The notes beneath the pieces are model-generated. The model searched no databases, was not told where the DNA came from, and was given only the letters and a program-made list of their open reading frames with translations. 64,000 nucleotides of DNA from Pochonia chlamydosporia 170 (lineage: Eukaryota; Ascomycota; Sordariomycetes; Hypocreales; Clavicipitaceae): positions 310,001 to 374,000 of the forward strand of contig NW_019154043.1 of assembly GCF_001653235.2 (NCBI RefSeq), read 5' to 3'. A program made the position numbers and the translations under genes. How positions within the stretch are numbered: the stretch's first letter is position 1; every line of letters begins with the position of its first letter. This document shows, one piece after another, positions 1-10,744 of the stretch.

Positions 1-831
1 CAATGGGACAAATACACGAAACAGATCAAGCGTCTCGCCGTGTTCCTTATGTCGCTTTCAGATGAATCATTCCTATCGTTGAAGTGCTTGGGATACTTGC
101 CCCTAGAGGCTCAGGGTAGACATGGTATTGTGTATTCTTTGCCCGAGGGTGACACGGATTGGGACTTTAGGTCTTTGAAGCAGCTCATTCAATCGCAACC
201 TCATGTGTCCTTGAAAAGACGGCTTGAGTTGGCCCAGGCCCTTGCTAATACGTTACTGCAACTACATACGGCTGGATGGCTGCATAAGAACCTACGTTCT
301 GACAACATCATCTTTCTCGCTCCTCGGGGTTCAGATGACACTGTTTTCCTCAATTCTGAGCCTTATGTCGTTGGCTACGAGTACGCACGATCCGACACCG
401 ACGACTCAGCGAAGGCGTTCACACAGCTGCCAGACACTGAGGTAGAGGCAGATCTATACAGGCATCCTCAGGCTCGAGGCTCGAACCGCGAGACTTTCCA
501 GAAACGTTTTGATATGTATTCACTAGGGTGTATTGCTTTGGAGTTGGTGACATGGCAGCCTTTGGTCGATGTATTCTCATTGTATACCAAACACGACCTC
601 AAGGCAGTCATTGGACTTGCCCAAGCATCGAATGAGGCAATCGCGTTGCCCTCCTTGACGGACCTCTTTGAAAGCGAAGATGCCATAGACATTGTCACTC
701 ACCAGGCGGGTGAATCCGTGTTGGAAGTAATCCGGACGTGCTTTTCGGCTGAGAAAGCGAAGGAAGGCGAGGAAGGTCTGCTAACTGACCAGACGGCCGT
801 GGTGGAAAAACTAAGGTGGTGCAGGGTTTAA
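1..831 (+). CDS. C-terminal part of a pseudokinase of fungal HeLo/NLR-type proteins (5' end outside window)
   Basis: The frame is open from base 1 with no start codon, so the gene begins upstream; 276 residues are visible. The visible part is one protein-kinase-like fold: a catalytic-loop equivalent LHTAGWLHKNLRSDNI and the helix-F-like block DMYSLGCIALELVTW. The HRD motif reads HKN, so the catalytic Asp is lost, and I see no DFG motif, so it should not phosphorylate. Such kinase-like domains often form the C-terminal part of fungal proteins with an N-terminal HeLo or prion-inhibition domain used in non-self recognition and regulated cell death. That N-terminal part is not visible here, so the HeLo assignment is inference from family resemblance. 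Confidence 0.7.
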   Translation, partial: QWDKYTKQIKRLAVFLMSLSDESFLSLKCLGYLPLEAQGRHGIVYSLPEGDTDWDFRSLKQLIQSQPHVSLKRRLELAQALANTLLQLHTAGWLHKNLRSDNIIFLAPRGSDDTVFLNSEPYVVGYEYARSDTDDSAKAFTQLPDTEVEADLYRHPQARGSNRETFQKRFDMYSLGCIALELVTWQPLVDVFSLYTKHDLKAVIGLAQASNEAIALPSLTDLFESEDAIDIVTHQAGESVLEVIRTCFSAEKAKEGEEGLLTDQTAVVEKLRWCRV

Positions 832-1480
832 GTATGTAAAAGGCTGCAGTCTGTATTCATTTAAATTCGTCCACCTTTCACCAATAGAAGTGGCTGTTTA
901 CATTTACAAGCCCACGGATAACAATCGGCGAACCTTCTCTGTCCCTGATCTTTGACCTTGGTACAATGCGGCTGGTGGGGGACTTGAATAGGCTGGAAGA
1001 GCTTCAATATTATGGTGATTACGGTCATTGGCAGCCTCGTTAGTTGTGATTGCTAATGTGTACTATCAACGCAGTGCGATTTAACTGCTCTCAGCACAAC
1101 GGGAGAACATGACAAAGAACAATGTAGTTTTCACAGCGTCCTATCTTACTATCGATAGCAATAGAGAACATTCCATGTCATCCATATACATTGTATTCAC
1201 CTGTTTAATCCCTGAGATAGAATAATACTAGACAATTCACACAGAATACTTCTCGTGATAATAGGTAGTGCAGAACATTGACTTGGGACCTGGAACATAT
1301 TGCTATTACTCTCGTGGCAGTGATGCACCAGAAAAATAGCCGTTGACATGCTTAATTTCCATGTTCAACCACTAAGATATCCCTCAATTTGGGTTTACCC
1401 ATCTCAATGTAGATCCAGGACAGCCCAACAACAGGCAGCTTCTTAACAGCCAGCTTGGAATTGAATCCCACTCTCCCATG
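832..1480. other. Intergenic, no gene seen
   Basis: There is no long frame, signal peptide or splice-like series. It holds the 3' flank of the pseudokinase gene and the convergent 3' flank of the small secreted gene. Confidence 0.5.
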
Positions 1481-1823
1481 TCAGAAGCTCGTCATGCATG
1501 TCTAATTGAAGGCACACTATTCGTTTTCACGTCAGCAGCTGCTCACTACCAATGTTGATGAGGAATGACTTACGATGCCAAACATGCAGAATGTAGGGCA
1601 GCACTTAAATTCGGGTGAACGCTTCGATCTTCATCAGCTTGGTCTCCAGACGTAAATTTCGGGCTAAAATACGTACAGTGCAGCAGTTACTGTCGCAAAT
1701 CCTCTGATCGCCACCGCACCACGCGCCATCTCGCTTGAACGCCGAAAATGGCGTCGACATGCTGGATGGCATCGCCATGGAAGTGGCAAAAAGCGCTGCG
1801 CTCATGATCCAAACGGACTTCAT
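1481..1823 (-). CDS. Small secreted eight-cysteine peptide (3 exons, about 65 aa)
   Basis: My model has exons 1823..1677, 1603..1574 and 1501..1481. Introns 1604..1676 (GTACGT...AAG) and 1502..1573 (GTAAGT, branch GCTGAC, TTAG) are both phase 0. The protein starts with a signal peptide (MKSVWIMSAALFATSMA), then a short propeptide ending in a Kex2-type Lys-Arg, then a mature part of about 34 residues. Its cysteines are spaced C-x6-C-x3-CC-x-CC-x3-C-x4-C, all eight appearing only if both introns are removed. Unspliced, the frame stops at 1605 with four cysteines. The function is unknown; size, Cys-richness and secretion fit an effector-like or defence-type peptide. The exact 3' structure is inference. 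Confidence 0.55.
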
Positions 1824-1843
1824 CTTTGTTGACTTCCTGTTCC

Positions 1844-1907
1844 CTTCACAAGGCAAACAAGATTAGTGTCAACTCCAAGTATGTCAAATATTGCGTCTGA
1901 AACTCAC
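1844..1907 (-). other. 5'-UTR intron of the small cysteine-rich gene
   Basis: On the minus strand a GTGAGT donor, a branch-like ACTAATC and a GTGAAG acceptor delimit 64 nt just upstream of the start codon at 1823. No ATG lies in the exon before it, so it would be a leader intron. A second possible acceptor (AACAG) ends at 1837. Confidence 0.5.
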
Positions 1908-2002
1908 CGTTGCCGATGTATTGGATGAACACCTTGCTTGCGGTCGGTCAGTCACTTGGTTCTTGCACAAAGAAGACACCAAGTTGGATGGAGGTGGCCG
2001 GG

Positions 2003-2010
2003 TTTTTATA
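2003..2010 (-). promoter_or_regulatory. TATA box of the small cysteine-rich gene
   Basis: TATAAAAA on the minus strand lies about 95 bp upstream of the leader-intron donor, a sensible position for the start of that transcript. No other gene on that strand could use it. Confidence 0.45.
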
Positions 2011-3063
2011 CCTACACCGTACTCACCAAAAGCTTTAAGCAATGTCTGAAATATCCACGAATACTTCTGCGCGGCTTATCTGTAATTGCGCCGAGTCATA
2101 GGGGCCAGGCTTGTGCTGATTGTCTCAGAGAGTAAACGAGGGATACGGCTCAGAGGCTTGGGACCGTGTCTTACGAGGGATTTGCGGTGCGCTCACCAAA
2201 TGAAGACATAATTGGAACAAACGTTGGGGGCTGTAAGATGTCAGACGTTTGGGAAAGTAGCTGTCATTGAGAAAAAGGGCAAGTATCATCAGCAAAGCTG
2301 CGTCAACGTCGCAACGTGATCCGCGTGCCGCCTCATCCTGCCCGTCCGTTGCATCTTCACATTCGTGCTGAAGCTGTCCCAGTCATTAGAAAGACATTCA
2401 TCGACATAGAGCTGCCCCTTCTGTCATTTCATTGGGGAGAAGCGTAAGAACTGGTGCTGTGCAACGCGATCGCTGCACCGCAGTGGAGCTCTCCGGCGGC
2501 CGAGAGGTCTTTGAGAAGTCATGCGAATGTCATGCAGCCTGAAATGTTGTTTGCGTTGGCTTAGGAAGGTTTTCTGAGTTCAGCACGGATAGAATTGACT
2601 GCCGACTGAGCAGCATTGCAAGTCAGAAATGCTTACTTGCCACCCTCCTCGGTACTTATGACAGGGCTGAGGGCTAGGCGATCTGCATGATCGCCACTAG
2701 GAAGAAAGGACGCCAATCGCTATGCGTTGCCACCTTCTGGTGGCCTAAAAAGGATAGATCGTTTATGTCAATTGGCGAAGTTCTAACTCATGCCATCGAC
2801 CTTCACCGCTGCATGTTGTTCTCCAGGTTCGCAGGTGACGCGATTCACATCATGATTGAACCAGAAGCCCCAACACTGGTTTCATCTGATCCCGGGTGCT
2901 GTTGAGCGGAAGAGATAAATTATAAACGACTTTTAGCCATGCTGTTCTAATGTGTTTGCAATCTCGAAGTATTTATGCCCCATTCTGGCCCACCAATTTG
3001 GACTCTTACCCGACTCATCTTAATAGTAGACCTATGCTGTTCGTTTGGCAATGTAAAGATCAG
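2011..3063. other. Intergenic, no gene seen
   Basis: Only short frames with no recognisable similarity, signal peptide or splice pattern are present. Confidence 0.5.
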
Positions 3064-4807
3064 TTAATGAAGATACATGAGACTGATAGTACTTGTGGAC
3101 TTCAACCATTCTTGTTCAGGAAGCTCGCAATCCATTACTTGAAGCCTCTCGTACTCCGATACCGCTCGTCCATGCAAATACCGAAGACACATAAGCATTG
3201 TGATGATCCACTTCCCTGGTCTATTTGGGTCGATATTGCCTGCCAAGGCCATGAAATGCATTGTACAAGGATTCTTTTGTCGCTCTCGCCACTTTATTTG
3301 TAGCCAGATGAAGCCTAATGGAGGAACTAAATCTTCATTTGACTGGTCATCACATATACTTGGGAAGACGGCGTAAAAGCCATCGTGACCAGTTGAGCCT
3401 TGAGGGCTGCTAGCAATGCTCAACTTCGCCACACTTGCGAATAAACACAGCCTTGATGATGAGTGGCCGAACCCTCTGAGTGTTACAGGAAATCCAAACC
3501 CATGCGGCTTTGAGTAGCCATCCGCAGGCTTTCGAATCTCAGTAATCTCCCGAAATCCAGGTCCGGCTTGGTGAATATATATGTCCTCGTGCTTTTCGGA
3601 AGTTAATGTGGCAAACGATTGATTTGTATGCGCCTTTCGCACCATTTGTCGATCGAAAACGATGGCATGATCCCAGCCCAACCATGACCGGCTCGGGAAG
3701 GCATGGTTACGTGCGTCTGGATTATGCAACTTGGAGCGCCAGCAGAGGACCTGATCAAATGTGAACGTCGGGAGACCAAAACAGAATGTGTTTACGACTC
3801 TGTTCAAGGTGCCTTTGTACATTTGAAGTATCCCCTGAAAAGCATTCATCTTGTCTGACTGCTTTGTGGTTGTTCGTGCGCTGTAGTACTCCACCGCAGA
3901 CAGATACGACTCGAGCTCGTCTTCGGGAGCGGTGTGCGTTGGAAGCATTCCACCCACGACATTATACCTGTCTGGTGTCGGTTGCCCTGTCTGTCTCGCT
4001 AACTAAGGACGTTCCCATACCGTTGTATGTAATAGCTTGACATTGCATGTACAGTCCGTCTGTGGTGAAGAAGATCATGCGGCGTGAGAGAACCTTTTCT
4101 TGGTAGCACCAAGCACGCTGACTCCAAGGTGACTTTTCGATCAGTTTATGGAGAGATTCGACCGTTAGACAAGTCCATTTGTGGGTTGTGAAGTTGTTCA
4201 GTATACTCGCCTCAGCACTGCTAGCAGAGATCGCACCAAGTGTGCATTTAGCAGCCGCATAAACCTGTCTCATACGCAAAATTGATAGCCTCATATCCCG
4301 GGGATAGTCTTGTATGATGCACAGCGCGTCAACCCATAAATATCGCTCCCCAATTTGCTGGCAGAATGCGATTGCATCTCTGACCGTTTGAGGAATGCGC
4401 GTCCAAATAACATCAAGGCCGCCCTCTTGCATTAGCCTATCCAACACCTCCAATATGAGCTTTGGCTGATCAACACCACCCCATACGTACGATAATGCAA
4501 GGTATTGGCATCCATCTGGACAGACAGTGATGCAGCGCCGAAAGACATCAATCACTCGAAATTGAACGCCAGGAAAAGTCGGCCAATGAAAGGACGCTGG
4601 TCTGCATTTGCTATGTGCAGTATCTACTTGACAGTGAGCCAACCAAGAGCGAATGTTCATTACGCATATCTCATCGACGACGTGAGAGAAAGAAGGAAAT
4701 TGAGAGGCCCGCCTGTGCCAGTTCGCAGTAGAAGACGTCGCACGCTGAGCTTCTACCATCTCCAACTGCATTTCGGTCGGAATATCAGCGCTTTTGTGCA
4801 CAACCAC
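3064..4807 (-). CDS. HET-domain (heterokaryon incompatibility) protein
   Basis: Exons 4807..3968 and 3915..3064 flank a 52-nt intron (GTATAA...GACGAG, phase 0), giving 563 aa. The HET domain starts with CQYLALSYVWGG and continues through RYLWVDALCIIQD and SPWSQRAWCYQEKVLSRR, about residues 100-260. The C-terminal half has the family's NAFQGILQMYK and CFGLPTFTFDQVLCWR blocks. HET proteins trigger cell death after fusion of genetically different hyphae. Without the intron the two halves are out of frame, separated by TAA; the intron lacks a clear branch point, so a disabling frameshift is a possible alternative. The start is only 24 bp after the stop of the upstream gene on the same strand. Confidence 0.75.
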
Positions 4808-4831
4808 AGGCTCAAGAAGCCTAGGCGCTTA

Positions 4832-5427
4832 CTACTTGAAGCTCGTCGTCGTCATCGTCGCCCCAAGGACATCGGCAAGGTTCTCCAGGCCAAAGGTCAG
4901 CATAAAGGCTACGAGCTGGCTTCCAATCCGTATTCCAATATCCATCAGAGCTGCAGAAAAGTTAACATCTTTTACGTCGTGAACCGTGTACAGGGAGGTA
5001 TCATGACTGATGAATGTCTCAGCTGTGACGTACCTCAGTTCGACCATTTCGGGTGCCAACATGTACGCCCTCAACAGGGTACAAGCTACAGCAATATCGT
5101 AAGGCTTTCTTGCCGTCTTAACAAAACAGTTCTTTGACTCATCTTGACGGATGCAAAGGGGCTCGTGCCCATCTTCAGCAATTCCATTAAAGTCTATCCC
5201 CTCAGTCTCATCGATAAGCGGTGGCGTGACCGCAGACGTTTCCGTCCAAGGCCCTTCCGTGGGGACGTCAGCAGCTTCTAAAATCATCGGAACTTCCTTC
5301 GTCAGTGTTGGCCAAGCCTTTTGCCATTCTGCTGAATCCCAGTCGCGAATGGTGTAGTAGTGCGTATACCTGTCGTACCAATTAGTTATGCTGGCTCAGA
5401 TGCATCGATGTGCTTCAAGTACCCCAT
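4832..5427 (-). CDS. Small conserved hypothetical protein starting MGYTHYY (2 exons, 180 aa)
   Basis: Exon 1 is only 5 nt (5427..5423, ATGGG). A 53-nt intron (5370..5422, GTACTT, branch CTAAT, ACAG) leads to exon 2, 5369..4832. The spliced start reads MGYTHYYTIRDWDSAEWQKA. MGYTHY starts followed by a FNG block and a KTARKPYD block are what I recall of an uncharacterised family in fungi and some bacteria and phages; here IDFNGIAEDGHEPLCI and CFVKTARKPYDIAV are present. The function is unknown. The tiny first exon is supported by the conserved N-terminus it creates. The stop lies 24 bp before the start of the HET gene on the same strand. Confidence 0.65.
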
Positions 5428-6666
5428 TTTTGGCCTTTGCTGTGATGAACACGCGCAGAGTTAGTATCTATTGAGTGTGTAAAGGGTCGCAAAGGGAAGA
5501 CATGGAGACGTGGAGTTGTCTTAAATTAATTTATTATTGCCATCCGTTCAACCTCTAGGCTGCTGTGGCTCCCCGCAAGTTTGACTGTTGGACCAGACAG
5601 CAAAACGGTGGTCATGCGCTCAAGCTGCATATGCAAGGCTTTGGCTACTGGCTTACTAGCGCCTTTGCTGCCTAATTTGATGCGAAGCCTTTCACTGGAC
5701 CATTTTCTTGTTCCAGCGTCTTGATTATCGGTGTATCTGAGGATATTCATTCACTTCAAAGCCATACCTAAAGCGTCCCACAAGGCATCTCACAAGCATT
5801 CAAGCCCCCACGAGCTGGAGAATTGAGCAGCTCACACATATTTAGCCTTTTCCAGAATCTAACCGATTTCTACTTCAAAGAGTCTGTTGAGCTGTGCAGC
5901 ACTGCCTTCCGAGCCCCGCCAGAATATTCGTCATTGGCCAACAAACAGTCTGTTGTTGGTTACACAAACTAATCAGAAACCAAATGATACGATCACACGG
6001 AGGAACGACATTTCCAATTGGAAGGAAATCTTGGTATTCACTCAACCTGATGCCTCCTGCACTGCGCCACACTAACCTTACAAGGTTGGTCACCTGTCTG
6101 TGTGTGTTAGCAGTATCCTTGTTGGCTAAGAACACCAGGCACATACGCAGTGAAAATACATGCAGATCAAGTTTGAAGCTTGGTGAAAAATTCCGCTTTA
6201 CGTAGGAAATATACTACACTTTAAAAATCTCTGATAAGATAGCTGATCTCTAACAGTCTACACTGCCCTGATAACCTTGGACTAAGGATGGAAGCAAACT
6301 GCAACTGATGTTGTCACATGTGGAGTTTAGTTTCCCGCATACCCAATGGTATGACCTCTTTTTTAGATCTCTAGCTTGACCTAAATCGTTTCAGTGTTAG
6401 CATCGTCCTGCAGGGTCTCCTGTGTGGTATCCAACTAGTGCTACCATTGCCTTCTTAGTTAAGATGGAAGAGGTAATATGCGGCAACGTCGCATACCCGC
6501 GGGTACCATATGACGCAACATGTAGCTGAATCTGGCGGATATAGATGGCATTTACATACAAGAGGAGTTATAATCCCATTTAAAATAAAATTTATTATTC
6601 GTTATATTTTTAGACACCTTTGTATCAAGTAAACTCAAGGTTTGGTAATCACTGAAGCACCTAGTA
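5428..6666. other. Intergenic, AT-rich toward the right end
   Basis: No supported gene. Frames around 5875-6205 occur on both strands without family features. The last 100 bp are an AT-rich 3' flank of the gene ending at 6667. Confidence 0.5.
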
Positions 6667-7238
6667 CTAGTTACTAGGCTGCACATCCTTTGCAAAGTTG
6701 ACGGCTTTGCTAGCACCACCCGCCGCCTTCTTGTCCAAGTTGATGTTGTTGGTTAGTTTCTTTTGTTCCTGATCTATCTTGGCTTGGTTGCTCGCTCCCT
6801 GAGCCTGCTGAATCTGGAGTGCTGACACTTCCAAAAACAGTTTTAAGACTTTGTTCTTGATTTTTCCATTCTGCAATGCCTTGGCTTCGTCACCACTCGT
6901 CGCTTTGATCTGGCTGTTGAATGCATCTGTTTCAGCTGCCTCAGCGGTTTCTCGGGCAGCCTTGATAATTGCCAGATCTCCTTCCGAGACAGCCTTCAAG
7001 TTGTTGGTATCAATCTAGGATAGGTTTAGATTTCGTTTCTCATACACAGTTGCCATGTACCTACGGGAAATTTCGCTTTAACCTCGTTCAGCGCGTTGCC
7101 CGCAACGCCGTCTGAAACTTGGAAGTCTGCATATTTGCGGAACTCTAATGCCCTTTTTTCTAGGGGGAAAAGAGCAGTTGGTAGTGCAAAAGTGGTTGAT
7201 GCGATATATGCGCCAACAAATACTTTCGTGAGCTGCAT
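6667..7238 (-). CDS. Small secreted helical protein (2 exons, 173 aa)
   Basis: Exons 7238..7065 and 7014..6667 flank a 50-nt intron (GTAGGT, branch CTAAAC, CTAG, phase 0). I chose the ATG at 7238 because it opens directly into a signal peptide (MQLTKVFVGAYIASTTFA); an in-frame ATG-like start 17 codons earlier would bury it. A Kex2-type site EKR follows at about residue 29. The mature part contains YADFQVSDGVAGNALNEV, a block I associate with an uncharacterised fungal small-secreted-protein family, then Ala/Lys/Gln-rich sequence likely to be alpha-helical. There are no cysteines in the mature protein. The biochemical role is unknown. Confidence 0.75.
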
Positions 7239-7354
7239 CGTGTTTGAACGAAATTTAGAATGGCTAACGAGCTGCTGGTCAGTAGACAATCGAAGGAGTT
7301 GGAAGTAAACGATCGCAAGCAGTGAATAGAGTGATGAAGTGCATTGCTAAGAGG

Positions 7355-7361
7355 ATTTATA
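7355..7361 (-). promoter_or_regulatory. TATA box of the 173-aa secreted protein gene
   Basis: TATAAAT on the minus strand lies about 117 bp upstream of the ATG at 7238. A second TATAAATA lies about 20 bp further upstream. Confidence 0.45.
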
Positions 7362-9426
7362 CTCTATCCATGGTTATTTATATTCTCTAGAACTTGTCTA
7401 CTTCTCGGAAAAAATAGCGGGTTTGGGGAGATGCGGTGGGTTCAGATTCCAAACAGTTTCAGTGGTGTTTGACAGTCTTGCAAGTGTAATTCATCCGGAT
7501 ATGAAACCCCACGGATATCGCTAGCTGGCGCCTCTAGCTAGATCCTAATATGTGGCACTGTTGAGGACTCCGTAAATGATGAACATGAGAAGTTCCTAAA
7601 CCATGTCGTAGAGCTTAGAGGGCCAGTCATTGGGCGCGACATTAACTGTAATCACATCACGATGTAGACGGCTTCATGCACCCATAGCCCGAGTCCCTGT
7701 CCTGGTTCAAAGTATCAAGCACCTGTCCCTATGATAACGTCCCATGTCCTCCCCTTGATTGTCCCTTCGTCATGACATGCCATTAGCAGCAAGTGATGCA
7801 GGGCTACCCCAGGTCAGATCTTCAGCAAGTGTAGATCTCCATCATTCTCAGCTCGGTCCTGGCTGCCATATTAAAGGTAGCGTATCAATTGCGCTCAACA
7901 TTGCAACACATTTAAAGCTTCTCTTACATGCCATATGCAAACAAACTTGCTGGCGTTGTCCGCAAGTATGCCATTACGGGCGAGTTGCATACAGGACCAC
8001 AATGAAGCCCGGCTACGAACGGTGAGTAGACACAGCGGAGGCGCTTCCTCAAAAGGTGACCTTCATCATTTCAGGTATATAGACTTTGAAAGTGGTGATA
8101 CTCTAACCAGTTTGAACATGTCTCGTCTCGTCTCATGCCTGTGCCTGAATCTCGCGCGAATATAGACCGAGATGTCGATCGCTAGTCTTGTTGGCAACCC
8201 CTAGTTCATCCGGATCTCCATCGTGCGTTCGGGGCTTTTAACCTTGCATGCACATCATAAAACTACTAGCATTATCGTCGGAAAAGCTGCCCGCATTCCC
8301 GGATTAATCGGGTGAACATCGAACAATTGGTGTTTCAAATCATGATTCCACACGGCTCCGAGTCCCCCGTTCAGCCTCCTCCGTGGCTCTAGACCACGTC
8401 ATCGACCCAGACCATACGCGTGCACACATGAACCGACGGGATAATTGACAGGGTTCTGGTCCAGTCCTTAACCCAGGCGCCAAAGGGTATCAACAGGGGA
8501 TTTGGCGCGCCCTATGGTGCCCCGTGGTGTTTAGCAAAACGATAGGAACGCCAGGCTTGAGTTGTTCATTCATTCGCCTAGCATGGGTGCTTGAGTTGCC
8601 ACCTCTCAGATTTGTACTCTTAGATGAATTCGAGACAAGCCACCTACCTAGGTAGGCAAGAGTCCATTACCGACTCCCGCCAGGCATTGCGAGAGACAGC
8701 GACACGTCCTGAAGTTGAACCGATCACCAGATTTCACGCACAAGAGCATTAGAATGCAAAGGACTAAGCATGTTGTGAAGGAGCAAGTAAATGTCTTCGA
8801 TGCTGACAATTTGAATTCGCAACCGCCATGGCAAATACTGGTTGTACCGAAGACTCCGTTGTAATTAGCCTGTAGTGTCTATCGAGTAGCGTCTATTTGT
8901 ATAGCACACTCTAAATTTGTAAACGGTAGCATCATTGCAACAATTTAGTGCTGAATGCTAGTTTTGCAGTTGTGTGTTTGTACTCATATCACAGCCCAGC
9001 TACCCTGGCCTACATTTTGTGCAAGATGCCACTTCAACAAAGATGAACGCAACAAAGAATGTCGTTTAACCAAGTATACGTATAGTTTTACCTGGATGTC
9101 AAAGGCTTGTCGATAAGTGTGTTTAGAGATTCACTGTTGAGGACAACAAGGCAGGAGAGACAAGACCGCCACGCGTCCATTTTTCCTAGACTAACACTCA
9201 TCTACCACAGCCTCTTTGCCAGCAATTGATTCAACATTCGGATGTTACATCTATAATATTTTTTAGAAAAGAAAAACAGCGCCTTATGTTTTAGTACATG
9301 ATTCTCCAAGATTTCGAGACCAACTCTAAGGCTAGCATAACAACCTTCCAACATTTACAAAACCCATATACCCGCTACAAATCAAGTTTTCGCCAGCGAA
9401 ATTTAACTTAGAACAGCATGGCACAG
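7362..9426. other. Long intergenic region, no gene seen
   Basis: About 2 kb without a supported gene. It holds a 14-bp perfect palindrome, CCTACCTAGGTAGG, at 8643-8656. Frames near 7760-8165 show no signal peptide, motif or splice pattern. Confidence 0.5.
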
Positions 9427-10596
9427 CTAGGTGTGACCCACTAGCCCTGCCTTAGGGGCATTATCAGGGTTAATATTGGCATTTTCGAAACCAAGAAGCG
9501 TGTTCCATGTGTTCGCCGTGTCGGCATCCCTGGTCCCTAATGCGGATATTTTAGCCTGGGCGGCCGCTACTGCAGCTTTAGCCTCGGCATTTGCGCCACA
9601 AACATTTGTGAGCTGGTCGTGAATTCGGTTGGTGATAATATTAGGATTCAGAGCCTCCTGCTGGCCCTTATTAACAAGCGGATCAACAGCTTGAAATGTG
9701 AATTCGGTATTGGACCGCCCATTGAGACCGGCTTCAAATTTCATCGTAGGAACACAAAGACCAAAGTCTAGGCCTTGGATGCTGGATGCTTGAAACCCAT
9801 CAAAATTGCCGGTGACATCGTTCTGAACTGCTCCTGTTCCTTGCTGGGGAGCGGAGCAAGTCATCGTGTTTCCACTACCAGTACATCCTCCTGGCTTCGC
9901 GGCGTTTGTTGCTGAGGGTTGAGCAGATGGCGAAGCAACCGTGACCAAGGTCGTTGGGCGAACATTTGCGCAACCAACGTCCGTTGGTGACTTGGTGGTA
10001 GTGGGAGCATCTTTTGCGGGCGCCTTATTCCCCTGATCTGGCGACGATCCAGTTACCGGCTTGTTTGTGTTCGTCTGCTTCGTCCCATCAGCAGCCACGG
10101 AAGTGAAGTTGGAGAAGCCCTGCGCAATCATTACTTGAGCAACACTGAGCCCATCGGCTTGGAACGGGTTGGTTGTAGACGCCTTCGCATTATCATTCTC
10201 GGTCTCTGAGCCGACGACCGCGGGATCAATTAGCGGCACAACTCCCCTTAGTTCAGGAGATTTGGGTAGAGCAGCATCCGAACAAATTGATGGAATGCTG
10301 ACAACGAAGGGGTTGAAGTTCTGCTCAGCTGCTACAAGTCCCCGTGCAGCTGCAACAGCGGCATCACTTGTGCCTAGTTGGCTTAAGATGAGGTCTGCTT
10401 GTGTGAGTTTACCACAGGGGTTGGCCGCTGCGAGGAGAAACTGTATAGATTGACCGGCTAGAGTTGCGGCCTGTCCAGGTTGTCCTAGATCTGTAAGAGC
10501 ACCAATAGCGGCAATAGCGCCGTCTCCTTGCTCTTGGCCAAACCGTGCGTTCACAACAGCTATGTTGACAGCCGTAAGGAAAATATGCGTCTTCAT
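9427..10596 (-). CDS. Secreted Ala/Asn/Thr-rich fungal protein, family often mislabelled 'ribosomal protein s17'
   Basis: This is an uninterrupted frame of 389 aa from the ATG at 10596. The frame stays open upstream, but only this ATG starts a short signal peptide (MKTHIFLTAVNIAVVNA) and has a TATA box at a normal distance. The N-terminal half, about residues 18-175, holds the conserved LTQADLILSQLG, AARGLVAAEQNFNPFVVSIP and GLSVAQVMIAQGFSNF blocks. A low-complexity Thr/Pro/Lys linker follows, then a C-terminal domain with four to five cysteines. I recall homologues annotated as 'ribosomal protein s17' in some genomes, which the signal peptide and composition contradict. It is more likely a cell-wall or extracellular matrix protein; no catalytic motif is visible. 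Confidence 0.75.
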   Translation of the reverse strand: MKTHIFLTAVNIAVVNARFGQEQGDGAIAAIGALTDLGQPGQAATLAGQSIQFLLAAANPCGKLTQADLILSQLGTSDAAVAAARGLVAAEQNFNPFVVSIPSICSDAALPKSPELRGVVPLIDPAVVGSETENDNAKASTTNPFQADGLSVAQVMIAQGFSNFTSVAADGTKQTNTNKPVTGSSPDQGNKAPAKDAPTTTKSPTDVGCANVRPTTLVTVASPSAQPSATNAAKPGGCTGSGNTMTCSAPQQGTGAVQNDVTGNFDGFQASSIQGLDFGLCVPTMKFEAGLNGRSNTEFTFQAVDPLVNKGQQEALNPNIITNRIHDQLTNVCGANAEAKAAVAAAQAKISALGTRDADTANTWNTLLGFENANINPDNAPKAGLVGHT

Positions 10597-10736
10597 TTTG
10601 AAGGGTTGCAGAGGGAGAAAAGAGGGCTCTTGGGTCACAAAAGTAATGAGCGGATATGGTAAGGGAAGGGCAAACGGCTGGCTGAGTAAACACGAATGAT
10701 AAGATATAGTGACATTAAATAATGGCTCTGTATAGT

Positions 10737-10744
10737 TATTTATA
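10737..10744 (-). promoter_or_regulatory. TATA box of the 389-aa secreted protein gene
   Basis: TATAAATA on the minus strand lies about 141 bp upstream of the ATG at 10596. Confidence 0.5.

Noticed and set aside
4505..5137. 210-codon plus-strand frame
   Set aside because: It lies antisense across the HET gene and the MGYTHYY gene, both of which have conserved blocks; the plus frame has none.
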